Shown here one piece after another: positions 34,968 to 47,207 of a stretch of DNA of 64,000 bases. The stretch is taken from positions 221,644,899 through 221,708,898 of the forward strand of contig OY986435.1 in NCBI GenBank assembly GCA_963920525.1. The letters run 5' to 3'. The notes beneath the pieces were generated by a model. It was not told the DNA's origin. It did no database searches and saw only the letters and a list, made by a program, of their open reading frames with translations. Positions within the stretch are counted from its first letter, which is position 1, and each line of letters begins with the position of its first letter. This DNA is from Dichetophora obliterata (Eukaryota > Arthropoda > Insecta > Diptera > Sciomyzidae). The translations under genes were made by a program, and so were the position numbers.

Positions 34968-36966
34968 ATGGGTGAAGAAGTACAGTTTGTTTATAATACG
35001 CGATTTAGTAGTGGTAATGTGAATTTCCATACACGACTAGCAGAAGCATTGGCCAATGAGTTAGAGCATGAAAGAGCCGCTGAAGAAGTGGTTGCAAATG
35101 ATGAGATTGATGATTTCCCAGGAGTTGACGACGATATGGATCTAAATTATATGCCAGACGATGGCGATGCCTCAGATGTCGAAAATGATTGGATTGTCGA
35201 AGCAGATGAAGTGTTTGATAGTGACGATAGTGATGACGATGAAGAAATTGAAGAACAGAATGCTACTGAAGTTTCTTTTCTTGGTAAGGACGGTACTATA
35301 TGGTGTAAAAATGAACCAAATATTGGAGTTCGTTTACGTCAACACAATATCATGCGTTTTCGACCTGGTCCGAAGGAACAAAACAGTGTTCGAATTGAGG
35401 TGTTCAAAAAATTTTTCACACCAAATATAACATTTATTATCATTTCTGAAACGAATCGCCATGGAAAAGCTGTAGTCGAGAAGTGGAACGCAGCTAATCC
35501 CAGTAAAAAACAAAAAGTTTGGACAGATTTGACCGCAATTGAATTAGACGCATTCGTCGGCATTCTTTTGACTGCTGGTTATTCCCACAATAATATGCAA
35601 ACCACAAAAGCGTTGTGGCAGTCAAATAATCTACCCATATTCAGAGCAGCCATGTCTTTTAATCGATTCTCTGCACTGGCACGATACATTCGTTTTGATG
35701 ATGGTAGAACACGCGCTCAACGATTGAGCGATGACAAAGCTGCACCCATTCGTGACGTTTGGAATTTTTTAAATGAAAGTCTTGCCAAAAACTATAGTCC
35801 GCATGGCAGCATAACAATTGATGAACAACTGTTCCCATATCGTGGAAAAACTAAATTTACTCAGTACATACCATCAAAACCAGCGAAATATGGCATCAAA
35901 ATTTGGTGGGCAAGGAAAGCTCTATACCGATCGACAAGAAGGAGAAGAAAGGGAAGTGAATCAAGGTAAAAATGTTTTGATACAACTCGCAAAGCCGTAC
36001 AGCAATACTGGCCGTACAATTGTAGCTGACAACTTTTTTACTACTTTAGAATGAGTAAAGCGTCTGGCCAGAATTGGTCTGGCATTTGTTGGTACCATTC
36101 GCTCCAATAAAAGATGTATTCCTAACGAAACGAGAAAGAATCGTTCTCGCCCTGTTTTGTCATCGTTATTTGGATTCCACGAAAATTTGGTATCAATTTG
36201 TAGCTACGTGCCAAAAAAAATAAATGTGTGAACCTGCTTTCGACTGTTCATTACGAAACGTTCGATTACGTTCATTCGACCTTTCACGAAACATTCTGAA
36301 GGGAAAGCAATGAAACCCGAAGCAATTTTCTTTAACAATGAAAATAAAGCTGGCGTAGATTGTATGGACCAAATGTTTACACATTTTACTACAAAGCGGT
36401 CAACAAGACGATGGACTTTTGCGTTTTTCTGCAACATGTTGGACACCATGGGACTGGCTGCATTTTGTATTTGCAAAGAAGTTGATGGTCTCAATAAAAA
36501 TAGTGCTAGAAGAAATTTTCTTACTACGTTAGCTGATACATTGGTTCTTCCAAATATTGAAAACCGATTGAACAACATTCACATCCTCAAACAGTTTAAC
36601 ACTCGTTTGGCCATGGAATCGTATTTTGGAAGACCACTAAATGTAAGTTTGATTGATATAACATTTGCCCTTCATTACATCTCATTTTCCTCGTTTTTCT
36701 TTTTCATTTCAGATTCCAGTAATAGTTCCTAGCTCAAGTGGTGCTGATACTCTACAAAAGAGAAAAAGTTGTCAGCTTTGTACATTGGGAGATGAAAAAA
36801 TTCGACGACTAACTCGTTTTTTTTTTGTTCCAAGTGCTCGAATCTGGTATGCCTACAACATTCGAAATCAGAGTATACATGTTTTAGTTGCTTACCTGAA
36901 GCTGTGAAAGACTTTTTTAATTTAAAATTAATTAAAACTTACTTTATAACTACTAAATTTAATTGA
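34968..36966 (+). pseudogene. piggyBac-type transposase (DDE_Tnp_1_7), frameshifted
   Basis: The first segment is open from ATG 34968 to 35969 (333 codons). It holds an acidic N-terminus (D/E-rich about 44-100), the family block FKKFFTPNITFIIISETNR, LDAFVGILLTAGYSHNNM, and the first catalytic Asp (D285) in SITIDEQLFPYRGK. A frameshift or deletion after KIWWA moves the frame to YSNTGRTIVADNFFTTLE (second Asp) and a TGA at 36052. Downstream come LVSICSYVPKK, NKAGVDCMDQMFTHFTTKR with the third Asp, and an end after FGRPLN with a GTAAGT-TTTCAG intron (36643-36712). The last exon carries a Cys-rich finger (CQLC ... CSKC ... CLQH ... CFSC), frameshifted at a T run, stopping at 36966. At least three lesions make it inactive. 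Confidence 0.9.
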
Positions 36967-37263
36967 AATGAACTTTATAACAACTATTTTTTTGAAATTA
37001 AACACAAAAATACAAATTTTCTTGTTTTATTTCTCATTAAAATTTTTTTGCACGGGTAGGTGGTTTAACATGTACTAAGAACAAAAAAAAAAAAAGAAAA
37101 TAGACATCTGCCTGGTATGATAACAATGTAATATTATCACTAAAATAGCATATTTTTCATATAAATGTACTGAAATACATAGTGTATCTGGCCAGATACA
37201 TGCACTTCGTACGTGACTATCGGAACATGTGCATGACGGAGGGTTAACACGATGTAACAGCCA

Positions 37264-37950
37264 TTTTGCACTTTTGAAATGACCTAGTGTTGGTTGTAGG
37301 TCTGGTCGAGTACAACACAAAACAGCGCATAAAAGTTGTCTAACACCCTGAAAATTTTGACTTACCATCAAAAAACCAGTTTTGCCACAATTCATGCACT
37401 TTCTACCAATTTAATCAATCAGTTATCAACTGCTTCAAGATTTTATTCCAGTTTCGTAAAGATAATATATACTTTTTCATTTTAATTTATCCAACTTTAC
37501 AATTTATTGAAAACAAATAAATTCAACAAGTTAAATGAAAATTTAAAAAAAAGCTTTTAAATAAAGTTCCATAACTTTGTCAACTTTTGGTCTATTTTGA
37601 ATAACGAACACTCAATTTACTCGTAAAATAAATGTACATTATTTTTTAATATTTATACTATTTCTATGCTTTTTGAAGAAATTGTTCGAAAAAACATCGG
37701 CAAAGGTAAATAAGTTGGAAAATATATCAAAGAATTAACATTTACTTGATAAATGTACGTAGAAACTATACAAATTCCACAAATTATTATATATCATTTG
37801 AAAGATCTGTACTGTCTTGAAGGAGTGCAAGAAGTGCAGTTTTTTAATGGCAAGTCAAAATTTTGAGGATGTTAGACAATTTATATGCACCGTTTCGTGT
37901 TAAACTCGACCAGACCTACAACTTATTCTAGGTCATTTGAAAAATGCATG
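37264..37950. repeat. Long inverted repeat (fold-back)
   Basis: The arm 37264-37367 matches 37849-37950 in inverted orientation, sharing blocks such as GTAGGTCTGGTCGAGT and AAAATTTTGACTT. The arms are separated by about 480 bp of AT-rich DNA. It lies inside hAT element A, directly beside the piggyBac right end. Confidence 0.7.
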
Positions 37951-38179
37951 CTTTTAGTAAATTTTGTCGCACTGTGTAATTGAAGGCTGCTATTTAATAG
38001 AATTTGTTTTTATCAAAAAGTTAATTCATTAAATAAATATTTTGTCATATCTCATAGAGTATTTCAATACCTTAATGAAGTTACGATAATATGACAGTGG
38101 AACTACAGCCTGCAACATAAAAATATTTAACAACAAAAATTAAAATTTTAGTTCTTTTTACATAAATTCTTTCTTGGGC

Positions 38180-38440
38180 GTCCACACAATTTTTTTTAAC
38201 TAATTCCTTACAAGTCATGATTTATTTCTTTCAATTTATTTCTTATATTCGTTTTTTCACTAATTGTCGAAAGGACAAAAACTGTCTTTCTGCGACTGCC
38301 GAACAATGAGGCAAATATAGTAAATTAAATACGAAATTTGTAAGATCTGGGAACATTTGCTCGCCTTGTTCATTTTTAATGAAAGATACTTTTTCCAATA
38401 AGGAATCGATATCGATATCACATTTTAAGTTGTTTACTTA
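38180..38440 (-). pseudogene. hAT transposase C-terminal domain of element A
   Basis: The minus strand reads CDIDIDSLLEKVSFIKNEQG, EQMFPDLTNFVFNLLYLPHC and SAVAERQFLSFRQLVKKRI. The LLYLPHCSAVAERQF block is the hAT dimerisation motif (LPHSSAAAERxFS). Stops and the lack of an upstream core show decay. A weakly readable piece before it (CDNIVTQWTLLK) is in the same frame order. Confidence 0.7.
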
Positions 38441-38860
38441 ATTTTAATAAAGTCCATTGAGTTACGATATTGTCACAATCAACATTACATAAGTCTTCAA
38501 AATGCAAAATTAGCTCCAAAATTTAATTGGCATTGTATGATAAAACTTCGATTGGAGTTATTATTTTTAAAAGTTCCAAGTATTTTCTTGTGAAATCAAA
38601 TCTTAATTTGATTTGCTCTTAAATTAAAAACAATTTATTTAAGCCTGTTGATTTAACATTATATATCAGTTAATTTATTTTTCCATTTCACATCAGCTAA
38701 TAAGTGCTTCAAGCGTCTCACATAATCATATTGATAGTTTTGACATATGGAAAGGAAGATTTAAAATTTGTTAACTGACAATTGATATATACGTTAAAGG
38801 TTAAAAACAATGCAATAAAGGCATGAACAATTGTAGCCAAACGGCAACGCTGCCTGTGTG

Positions 38861-40440
38861 TCTTCTAACATTTTAATGAAGCAGTGATTTTTGTGTTAGG
38901 TTTTTTTTGGCTACTTTGTAAATTAAAATTTTAATCCTTTTTAAGAGTGCTTTTAAAAAATTAATGATGCAAGATTTTAAGTTTAACATGCAGCTTTATA
39001 TTAGTAAAAGAGTAACTAAAATCAGTTGAGTAGCTCTTTAGTTTAGCGTCGTCGCAGATACGTGAGAAGCCTTTTATATAATAGTATAGATATTCGGGAC
39101 TCTTAAAAAAATTTGATAACATTGTATGAGCATTACAATTTTCGCATATGGAGCCACGGCTTGTCCCTCGTGCTTCTTAAAGTGCTCAAAGGATTTTATT
39201 TATAGATACTTTTTTAAATAATAATATACGTAAATACTTTTCATTGAACTACTTTCACATAAAAAAAAAAATTGGGGCTTTCATAACGTACTTGAAATTA
39301 CAATTTTTTTAAACTTTCACTTGAACTTTCATTTGAAAGAAACATTTTTTGAAAGTGGCATTGGATTTAGGCTCCTTTCACACGTAAAAAGAGCTCCGTG
39401 TCCTTTGTTTTAAACTTTCACGAAGTTTGAGCGCGACAACCATTTGAAAGAAACATTTTTTGAAAGTGGCATTGGATTTAGGCTCCTTACACACGTAAAA
39501 AGGGCTCCGTGTCCTTAAATAAAATTATTCCGGTGATGCTTTACATCAATTTTGTAACATATTTTCTTACCTGCGACTGTAGCCTTTGTTCTAAGCGGCC
39601 GTTTTACAATTAACTCTCTTGATTTTTTGTTTTAAGCCTTTGCTGCTCAGTGGAAAATATACGTCGTACTTATTTTTAATCGGCTTTTTATATTTTCAAT
39701 AAATTTTAGCAATTCCAATATCCAGGATATTAAATTTTCAACAATTCTTAATAATAGAAAAAAAAAAGATTAAAATAGGTGGACGTATACTTCCATCCCT
39801 CCATGCCTCAAAGGATTAACTCAACTTGTTACATATCATTCAATAAAAGTTTCACTTACATAGCACTATTTAAATCCTACTGCACAGGCATATTTTGGCT
39901 TAAAGCAAATACAACTCAAAGATTTTTTTACCTTTTCCAAAAGGTTATTAAAATTTAGCTATTATTTTTGATGCTATTTCGGTTTTCTTTTGTGAATGTT
40001 TGGAAAAATTTCTTCTTCAGACCTTGCATCAATCTCTCATTTGGCCTCAAGATGAAGTAGAGTTTTTTAATGCAGCTCGGTCAAAAAATCGCCGTATTGT
40101 CTTCACAAAAAAGCTTTTATCGTTCAGTTGAGAAGTGATGTTAACGTTCGAAAAAACAGCTCTTTGAACGGTATGTTACATTTTATGTCAGCGCAGTGGC
40201 AGAAATAAAATAATATGACAAGTAATCAATAAATTCAATAAAACCTCGCTCAAAAGTTGAACAACTGTTGCACCTTCTGAACGCATTCAATAGAACTCAG
40301 TTCAATCTAACCTGTTTCGTGGAGTTTCGTTTATTAAACGAAATTCAACTCAACTCGAGCCATGGAAACGTAGTATGAGTTAGATTGTGTGCGTTTATCA
40401 ACTGTTGAGCATGTACCTGCTGAACGCTGAACTGATAAAG
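38861..40440. other. AT-rich DNA with a local duplication
   Basis: Contains a repeat-end-like TTATATAATAGTATAGAT at about 39075 and the 111-bp-period duplication listed next. No gene seen. Confidence 0.35.
39330..39515 (+). repeat. Two direct copies at 111-bp period
   Basis: About 75 bp starting CATTTGAAAGAAACATTTTT and ending in CTCCGTGTCCTT occurs at 39330 and again at 39441 with a few changes. Confidence 0.8.
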
Positions 40441-41806
40441 CGGGATTCACTGATCACGGTTAGCAAGTTTTCTGCAAAAATTTAAACTATTCTAATTAAG
40501 TCAAATGTAGACTAATCAAAATTTTCCGTAAAATTTTTGCTAGTCCCTCGTCAACTGCTCTCATTTGCGTTTCTGTGTCTCTTTTACACGAATGCGATCC
40601 TTGACCAGTGTAAGGCGAGGTTAATGGTAACAATGCAGCCCTGGTAATCAGCAGCTTATGGCAATAAAAAATGACAGCTTGGCAGCACTGAAAACTCCTG
40701 CAACAGCTTGTCCGATCTGCTAAGAATGTTTTGGTCCCTATCGGAAATTTTAAAGTGCTTTACTAAATAGCAAGTAAAAAGGTCTTCACTCTGCCTCTGA
40801 ATAGTGCTTTTGAAAAGTGCTTTGCTCCCGCTACAAATTTTGCTTAAAAAAAGCTGCTTGCTTTCGAGATTCTTCGTTCTTTTTCGTTATCTACTCTGCT
40901 GACAATCGTACTCTCATCACTAACATCACTTGTTGTTTTCTCATCATTATTCATCACTAGTATATGCAAAAAGTTTAATTCGTGAAAAAGTGTTGCAGGA
41001 AAAAAGTTAAAAAATAAGGTTAAAACGTTTATAAAGTGTTAAATTGTAATGTTTTCATAGAAAATTAAGTCGCGAATGCAGGTGCAAACAAAGAAGGCGC
41101 TCTTTCCGAAGGGAGAGCAAAGCGCTTTTTTTAATCACTTTTCATAACGAGAACAAAGGTCTTCTTTCCAATGACATGACAATGTTAAATAAAGCTCTAT
41201 TTTAAATGAAAACGAAGCGCTATTGTGATTTTGTAAAGTGGTTTTGAAGCGCCTTGTTTCCTAAAGGGGTATTATAGGTGTAATTATTAATAATTTTCCC
41301 ATGTTGCTATTTAAAAACCTTTACTACCTTGTCAGTATTTGTACCATGCGTGCAATTGTGTACTAGGGTTGATATTTTCGGTACAATTGTACTTTTTTGG
41401 TACAATTTTATGTTTTTCCTACTTTCCTACTACCATAGCTTTTTCGGTACATTTTATTTTACTCTTAATAAACACAGAATTTATAACTCCAAGTAAGCAA
41501 ACGATTTAAAAGAATTAAAAAATTTATCTAGTTCCGAATTTTGGTATTCTGTAAAATACATTAAAAACTATTTTAAATAGTCGATTTTCTACAATTTATA
41601 TAAAATTGCTTAAGAAATTCTTTCAATTTCTCATTCGACAGCAAATGTTAAATGAATATTTTATTTTCAAAGTTTAATAAAAACCAATTACAGAAACAGA
41701 CTGCAGAATGCAACAATTTATTTAATTTAGTTTAAGCAGAATATTTTTTGAAATCTAGTGAGCTAAGAGTCACAATATTGATATCAGAAATAGTATATTT
41801 ATTTAT
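40441..41806. other. AT-rich repeat debris, no recognised gene
   Basis: Starts with a GGGATTCACTGATCACGG element end and a block related to 29583-29685. The remainder (40620-41800) shows AAAGCGCT motifs in several places but no gene. Confidence 0.35.
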
Positions 41807-42260
41807 GTGTAACTCAAAAGCTGTTGAATTTCTCAAATGAAGGTTGTATGGGAGGTGCCACGCCCCCTCGTCCAACGCCATACAAAGTTATCAGTAAAAC
41901 TGCTTGTGTAAATTGAATTCAAATACTGAATTGCGAGGCTGTGCGGCCTATAACTCAAAAGCTATTCGATATCGCAAATTTGGGTGCCACTCCCCCGTGT
42001 TTAGCGCCCATAAAATGTTATCAGTGAAACGGAACACACGAAATTGTGGTCGAATACCGAATTCCGAGGCTGTGCGGCCTATAACTGCAAAGCTATTCGA
42101 TATCGCAAATTCCGGTTGTATGGGAGGTGCCACGCCCCCTTTTTTAACTCGCATAAAATGTTATCAGCAAAGCGCCTTTTGTAAATTGTAGTCGAATAGC
42201 GAATTCCGAGGCTAAGCGGCTTATTACTCCAAAGATATTTGATATCGCAAATTTGGGTTG
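41807..42260 (+). repeat. Tandem array 3 of the ~141-bp repeat
   Basis: Units start near 41807, 41941, 42071 and 42214 (spacing 130-143) and carry the same CTATAACTC, AAAGCTATTCGATATCGC and GGTGCCACGCCCCC blocks as arrays 1 and 2. A purine-rich GGGGTAGAAGGGG stretch follows at 42263-42310. Confidence 0.75.
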
Positions 42261-42503
42261 TATGGGGTAGAAGGGGGTAGGAGGGTATAGTAGGGGTAGA
42301 AGGGGTAGGTCGAGCCGTTTGGAAGGAGTTCTGTAACGAAAACCGTGACACGAGATTTATATATATTACATTTATTTTTTCTGAAATATTTTCTGAAAGA
42401 CTGAAAAATTTCCCATTCATTTCTTTCGTTACCGTAACATAGAAAGGCCCTGACCAACATTTAAAAAAAAAAATTCGGCTCTCTATATTATATATAATAT
42501 AAA

Positions 42504-43856
42504 TGCCAACATATTATACCCTGGTTTTAGGGTAAAATTATTAAAAATACCCCAAAAATCAACCAATTTCATTTTCACCACCACCACTTGTGAATTCTCT
42601 TTTTTTACAAAAAACTTTTAAGTACAAAAGTTTTTATTGTGTTTTTTTGAAAAAAATGGCTTCGACTAAAGCAAATTTTTCAGATTTTTTTCTTTGACTT
42701 TTTGAACTTTAATCTAGTGGTATGACTGAGTTTCTGATCCGATTTTGAATATATTGTGCTTGATGGAATGGTGAAAAAAGAGAATTCATAAGTGACAGTG
42801 GTGAAGATAAAATGAAAGTGGTGAAGATTGCTTTTTGGGGTATTTTTAATATTTTTTACTCTAAAACAGTGTCGGGCAGCTTTGCACACCTATACTTTCT
42901 TATCTTGAGTATGTATTAGTAAGCGCTTTAAAGCTCACACTGAAAACAAAGTAGTGCTAAAGCGCTTCTTGCAGAAATCTTACTAGTCATTATGGGATAT
43001 TTTTTTGCTCGGACTTGTATTGCGAAATTAAATAAATAAGTAGTGGACGGAATGTCAAAAGGAAACAGACGGAGAATGCGAAATACAGATAAGCAGACGG
43101 AAATGTAAAAAGGCCTACTAATAGTAAAAAACAAATATGTTTTTTATTGTGCTTATGTTGCTTATTGTGTTTTGCCAAGGCTAAACTGACAGCGTAAGAT
43201 GCTTTCATTATACGTACTCGGAACTGATCACTATATCATATGATATATGGACATGCCGATTTCAAATAATTAATTTATTTCTATCTATGCAAATTATCGA
43301 TATGCTTTGTTATGCACAATTTTTTAGTTTTACCTCTTCGATGCCGCGCCATGCCGTTATTTTCTAAAAATAAAAATATTTTTCATACATACTTCCGAAA
43401 ATTTTATACAGTGTAATCTTACGTTGTATCTGTGTCGATGCGCAATAACAGCTTAAGTCTTATTTCAAAGTTTCCAGAAATCTTGCTTCAAAGTTTTCAA
43501 TCGCCATATAAGTACATGAAAGGGTCTTTTGTTTTTACTTCATATCTTTGGCTAAGGTCACGCTAGAAGTTCTAGATTCTGTGTGTTCATAATAATATAT
43601 ACGTGGAACACAACTATGTCAATAACTCAGTTCTGTCTTAAATCGACTTAAGCTATTATTGCTTATCGACACAGATATAAAATAATATATTCAAGGAACA
43701 CGCCAGCGCAGACTTTATCTGCTTGACATTCGCTTGAACACTGAAGCTTTGATCGTTCTGTAGGTGAAATGAATACGTATTTAACTGCACAAACACAATC
43801 TCAAGTGTGCAAAGCTACCCGACACTGCTCTAAAACCAGGGTCTGATATGTTGGCA
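42504..43856. mobile_element. Fold-back element interrupted by a hAT-type MITE
   Basis: The left end TGCCAACATATTATACCC and right inverse TGCCAACATATCAGACCC continue with CTGGTTTTAG on both sides. The right arm resumes before the inserted MITE (42780-42866) with the inverse of the left arm (AAAAATACCCCAAAAA, GAATTCTCTTTTTT). Each arm is about 150 bp once the insert is set aside. No target duplication was recognised and no gene is present. Confidence 0.6.
42867..43827. mobile_element. hAT-type MITE, CAGTGTCGGGCAGCTTTGC ends
   Basis: Terminal repeats CAGTGTCGGGCAGCTTTGC and inverse CAGTGTCGGGTAGCTTTGC, flanked by a perfect 8-bp duplication CTCTAAAA (42859-42866, 43828-43835). No coding frame in 961 bp. 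Another end of the same family is present at about 31421-31436 plus 32867-32869, split by the hAT at 31437. Confidence 0.8.
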
Positions 43857-44539
43857 GCCCTGGAACTCCAAAATTTCTCCTAAATAAAATCAGAAAATTA
43901 TATTTTTGAAGCAATTTTCAATGAAAAACATAATTTTATCGATTTTTTATGAATTGTTTTGAGTTCGAAATGCCAAAAACAGGCACTTTGAGCATTTTTT
44001 AAATACAAAAGTTAAGTTTCAACAGCTATAACTTTTTTATCCAAATTTTGGTTTTTGTAATTTTTTGCCCAAAACAGCTTAAGACTATGTTATAGCCAGC
44101 CATGAAGACGTTTATTAAAATTTTTCTTTTTTGGATTCTTTGGCATTTTTTTTCTTAAAAATACCCAAAATTTCATAACGGCCAATTTATTAAACGAAAT
44201 CACATAATTTTGTATAAAATGTTGTTTCAAGACACTTTCCAATAGCAATTTATTGCAATATTTACAAATTTGATTTCTTAATTTTTTTACTACAACAAGA
44301 AGAAACATGCAATTTTTTCAAAAATAAAAATATCACAAGTCCAAAAAATTTTTATTCGATTTTTATATTTTATAGCTAATTTTTAGGGAGCAAATAACAA
44401 ACGAAGTGCATACCAGTTTTATGCCCAAAAAATCGAGAAATATATAAAAAGTCCAAAAATTTTCATATGTTTTTAAACTTACAACAAAACTATTAACTCG
44501 CGGTCATTTTTCGTACTCCTATTGAAATTATATTAATAA
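43857..44539. other. AT-rich DNA, no gene seen
   Basis: Only poly-T/A-rich sequence and a motif-free minus-strand frame at 44090-44308. Confidence 0.35.
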
Positions 44540-46776
44540 ACTAGCTGATATACCCGGTGTTATTCGAGAGTAATTTATATAAACATTTTAACATACACTT
44601 CTCGATTAAATGTTTTTTAAAATCGGGAATTTTGAAAAACATGTTGAATTTTATTTGAATTTTATTTTATTTAATTTTATTTATCTACCGTTAGAAAGGT
44701 AATTGAACGAAAATTAATCCAAAAAAGTTGTTGGTGGTTCTATCTCTTGCGGTGAGCTAATTGAATTCAAAGAACGAAAAACATATTTTAAAAATTAAAA
44801 AGAATTTTTATATTTACTTAATCTTAAAGCAAGCACAATTACCCTTTCAACAAAATAAAAATATGGGGGGACTCAATGCGTCCTTGAGATATGGACATTT
44901 TAACGTCTAAATAAAGATTTATATTAAAAAACATATTGAACTTTTTAACAAAAAAATTTTAATGAAATATATTAAAAACAGCGGAGTTATTGGCACTAAA
45001 AGTAAAAACTTTAATTTTCATATAATTTTTTTCTCATAATTATCAATGTTTTATGAAAATTCGTTGTGCTAAAAATGATTGTACCTACTATAATTTCTAT
45101 TAGCTGCGTTTTTTCATTGGAGATCAGGATCATATAATCGCATTTGCAAGCAAAGCAAAAACAACAAAAAGTCCAGCAAGTGAGCTGGACATTTAAATTG
45201 ATCTAATTCTATGTTTTTAAGTGTTTATGACGCTAGATGACGCTGCGACTGAAAAAACTTATTATTTACTTTTTAAAAGTTTGATAGCAATAGCATTTTC
45301 GCAAAATATTTCGCAAAACTTATCTGCTAGCTGCATAAGAACATCAGATATTCTTCTGTAAACAGAAAATAGCGCCACCTGTCTGTACTCCCAAACGTGT
45401 GGGGTTAAATTTGAAGAAACTTTTGAAAAAAAAAATTTTCAGCTATTCACCGCAAGGTGTATGTATAGTTTGTACCCACACATTTTACAAATGTGGCGCC
45501 ATCTATCTGTGAATTTAACGCACAGATCAAAACTAATGAAATAATTGTGCTGACCAGATGCGCATATGTTTTATTATATCGCCATATAGCTGAAACTGAT
45601 TACAGAAAAATATTAACTTTTACAGCATTCTTATTCACAGTCATCTTTTCGATAAAATTGCAATATATATACAACATTTAAAGTGCCTTTGATAAAGAAC
45701 TAAGTGACAACGTTGACACAATAGTGAGAAAAAAAAAGCCAACACAAATTTCACAGGAGGGGGGGGGGTGAGGAAGCAAAAAATAAGTAGATCCACTATA
45801 AAAAAGATTTTATATAATCCAAAATGTTCGTAATTACTTTAGACACACAACTGCATTCTTAAAGATAAATGGGGACGTTCAAACTATATAGAGAATTTTA
45901 ACACAAAACTAAGTTTTATTAATAGTCTGGTGTGAAAAAAAAGATTTTTAGCCATAACTTTTGATTGGAAAGAGATATTGTCGTTTTTTCACATACATTA
46001 TTTTTGAGACTTGAATTTTTTATAAAAAATATAAAACAACATTTTGGAAAAAATAAATTTCGCGAACAAAATCAAAGGGGGTACCCCACCCTTGTTGTTT
46101 TGATGACAATAACAGTAAAATAATTTTTGCGCTTAGCTGGAAGAATTTTTGTAAATAAATGCTATGTCATATGAAAGGTAGGCAGATGTGAAATTTTTAA
46201 TTGATTTCATTTTACAACAACAACAATTTTTGAGTCATTTTTTGAATAAAAAGTCAATATTTTGGACCTTTTTTGACATAATTATAAAACATATATACAC
46301 TGACTTAACGGTACAATTCTACCTATTTTTGTACAGTGATTTTATTGAACTTTTGAACAAAAAAAATTTGAATAAAATATATTAATGGACAGCGGAGATA
46401 TTTGTATCGAAAGATCAAACTTTGATTTTCATGTCATTTGTTTCTCATTCTTAGGCAACGATGTTTTATGAAAAAGTCGTTGTACTGAAAATTTCTCAAA
46501 TTTTAAAGATATATCAGTGTTTTTGATGTCAGAATAACAAAAAAATTTTAAAATTATATACACAAAAATCTCCGATGGTAAAAACTTTTATAATAACAAA
46601 ATTACCGTTAGTTGAAAAATTTTAAAGGGGGCGTGGCAAAAAATAAGTATGTAACATTTTAAGCTGGGATACACTTAATATGTATACCTAGTTTGAGCAA
46701 AATCCGTTGAGCCGTTTAGATTTGTATAAAGGCCAAACACACAAACAAACAGAAAATGAGTTTTATTACTATAGAT
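44540..46776 (+). mobile_element. Decayed interspersed repeat of the ACTAGCTGATATACCCGG type
   Basis: Starts ACTAGCTGATATACCCGGTG and ends with CCGTTGAGCCGTTTAG, ACAAACAAACAGAAAATGAG and TTTATTACTATAGAT. This start/end pairing is common to abundant insect repeats whose class is debated (LINE-derived or rolling-circle). No coding frame longer than about 65 codons is present. A 7-bp hairpin GTCCAGC-AAGTGA-GCTGGAC lies at about 45170-45189. The class is not determined here. Confidence 0.4.
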
Positions 46777-47134
46777 GCTGGTTCTTCTCCCAAACGTCAC
46801 GTTTTTAACTAGTATAATTTTCATTTTCAAAAATTTCTTGAAAAAGGCCAGTCTATTAGACACTGTGTTACTTTTTGCGATATGAGTTTTGTTATCCTAA
46901 AATTGAAAAAAATTCCACGCTTACTGAAATACAATTTTGCCAACTTCCTCAACTTCGTTCATGCCAAAGTCAAACGTAGCCCAATTTACCCTACTTATTC
47001 TAATGTTCTGTATCAGTAGCTTTTTAGTGTGCGGTATCTGTAGCTGTAATTAATAAAGTAACATTTGAAAATAAAATAATGTGAGCTATGATAATTTATG
47101 TCAATTACGCATTGATGTCACAGCATATCATGGT

Positions 47135-47140
47135 TCAGTG
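47135..47140 (+). promoter_or_regulatory. Possible initiator of the DUF1091 gene
   Basis: TCAGTG matches the fly initiator consensus TCAGTY loosely and lies 73 bp upstream of the ATG. A downstream AGACA at 47163 resembles a DPE but is one base off the expected spacing. Weak evidence. Confidence 0.2.
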
Positions 47141-47207
47141 TTGTGTGTAATTTGGCTGGCTTAGACAAAAACCAGTAAGGCACAAGTTACTTTCAATACC
47201 GGCTTAA

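Larger units (their letters stand above)
33027..37243 (+). mobile_element. piggyBac-family element with TTAA duplication
   Basis: CCCTCCGTCATGCA at the left and its inverse at the right are flanked by TTAA (33023-33026 and 37244-37247). The left terminus is broken after 14 bp by a hAT-type MITE; beyond it (34551) the terminal sequence continues CATGT as in the right end. The 14-bp palindrome TATCTGGCCAGATA occurs at 34555, 34747 and 37185, near both ends, and may be a transposase binding site. It encodes a broken piggyBac transposase. Confidence 0.9.
32938..38852 (-). mobile_element. hAT element A, host of a piggyBac insertion
   Basis: The left end CAGTGTTGCCACT and right inverse CAGCGTTGCCGTT are flanked by CTTGTGTG and CCTGTGTG (7 of 8 identical). 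A hAT dimerisation domain is encoded on the minus strand near the right end. About 4.2 kb of the interior is the piggyBac element at 33027-37243. The pairing of the ends is inferred from the near-match duplication and the matching internal domain. Confidence 0.6.

Noticed and set aside
45170..45189. Helitron-like 3' hairpin (GTCCAGC/GCTGGAC)
   Set aside because: It is not followed by a CTRR end and no matching TC start was found.
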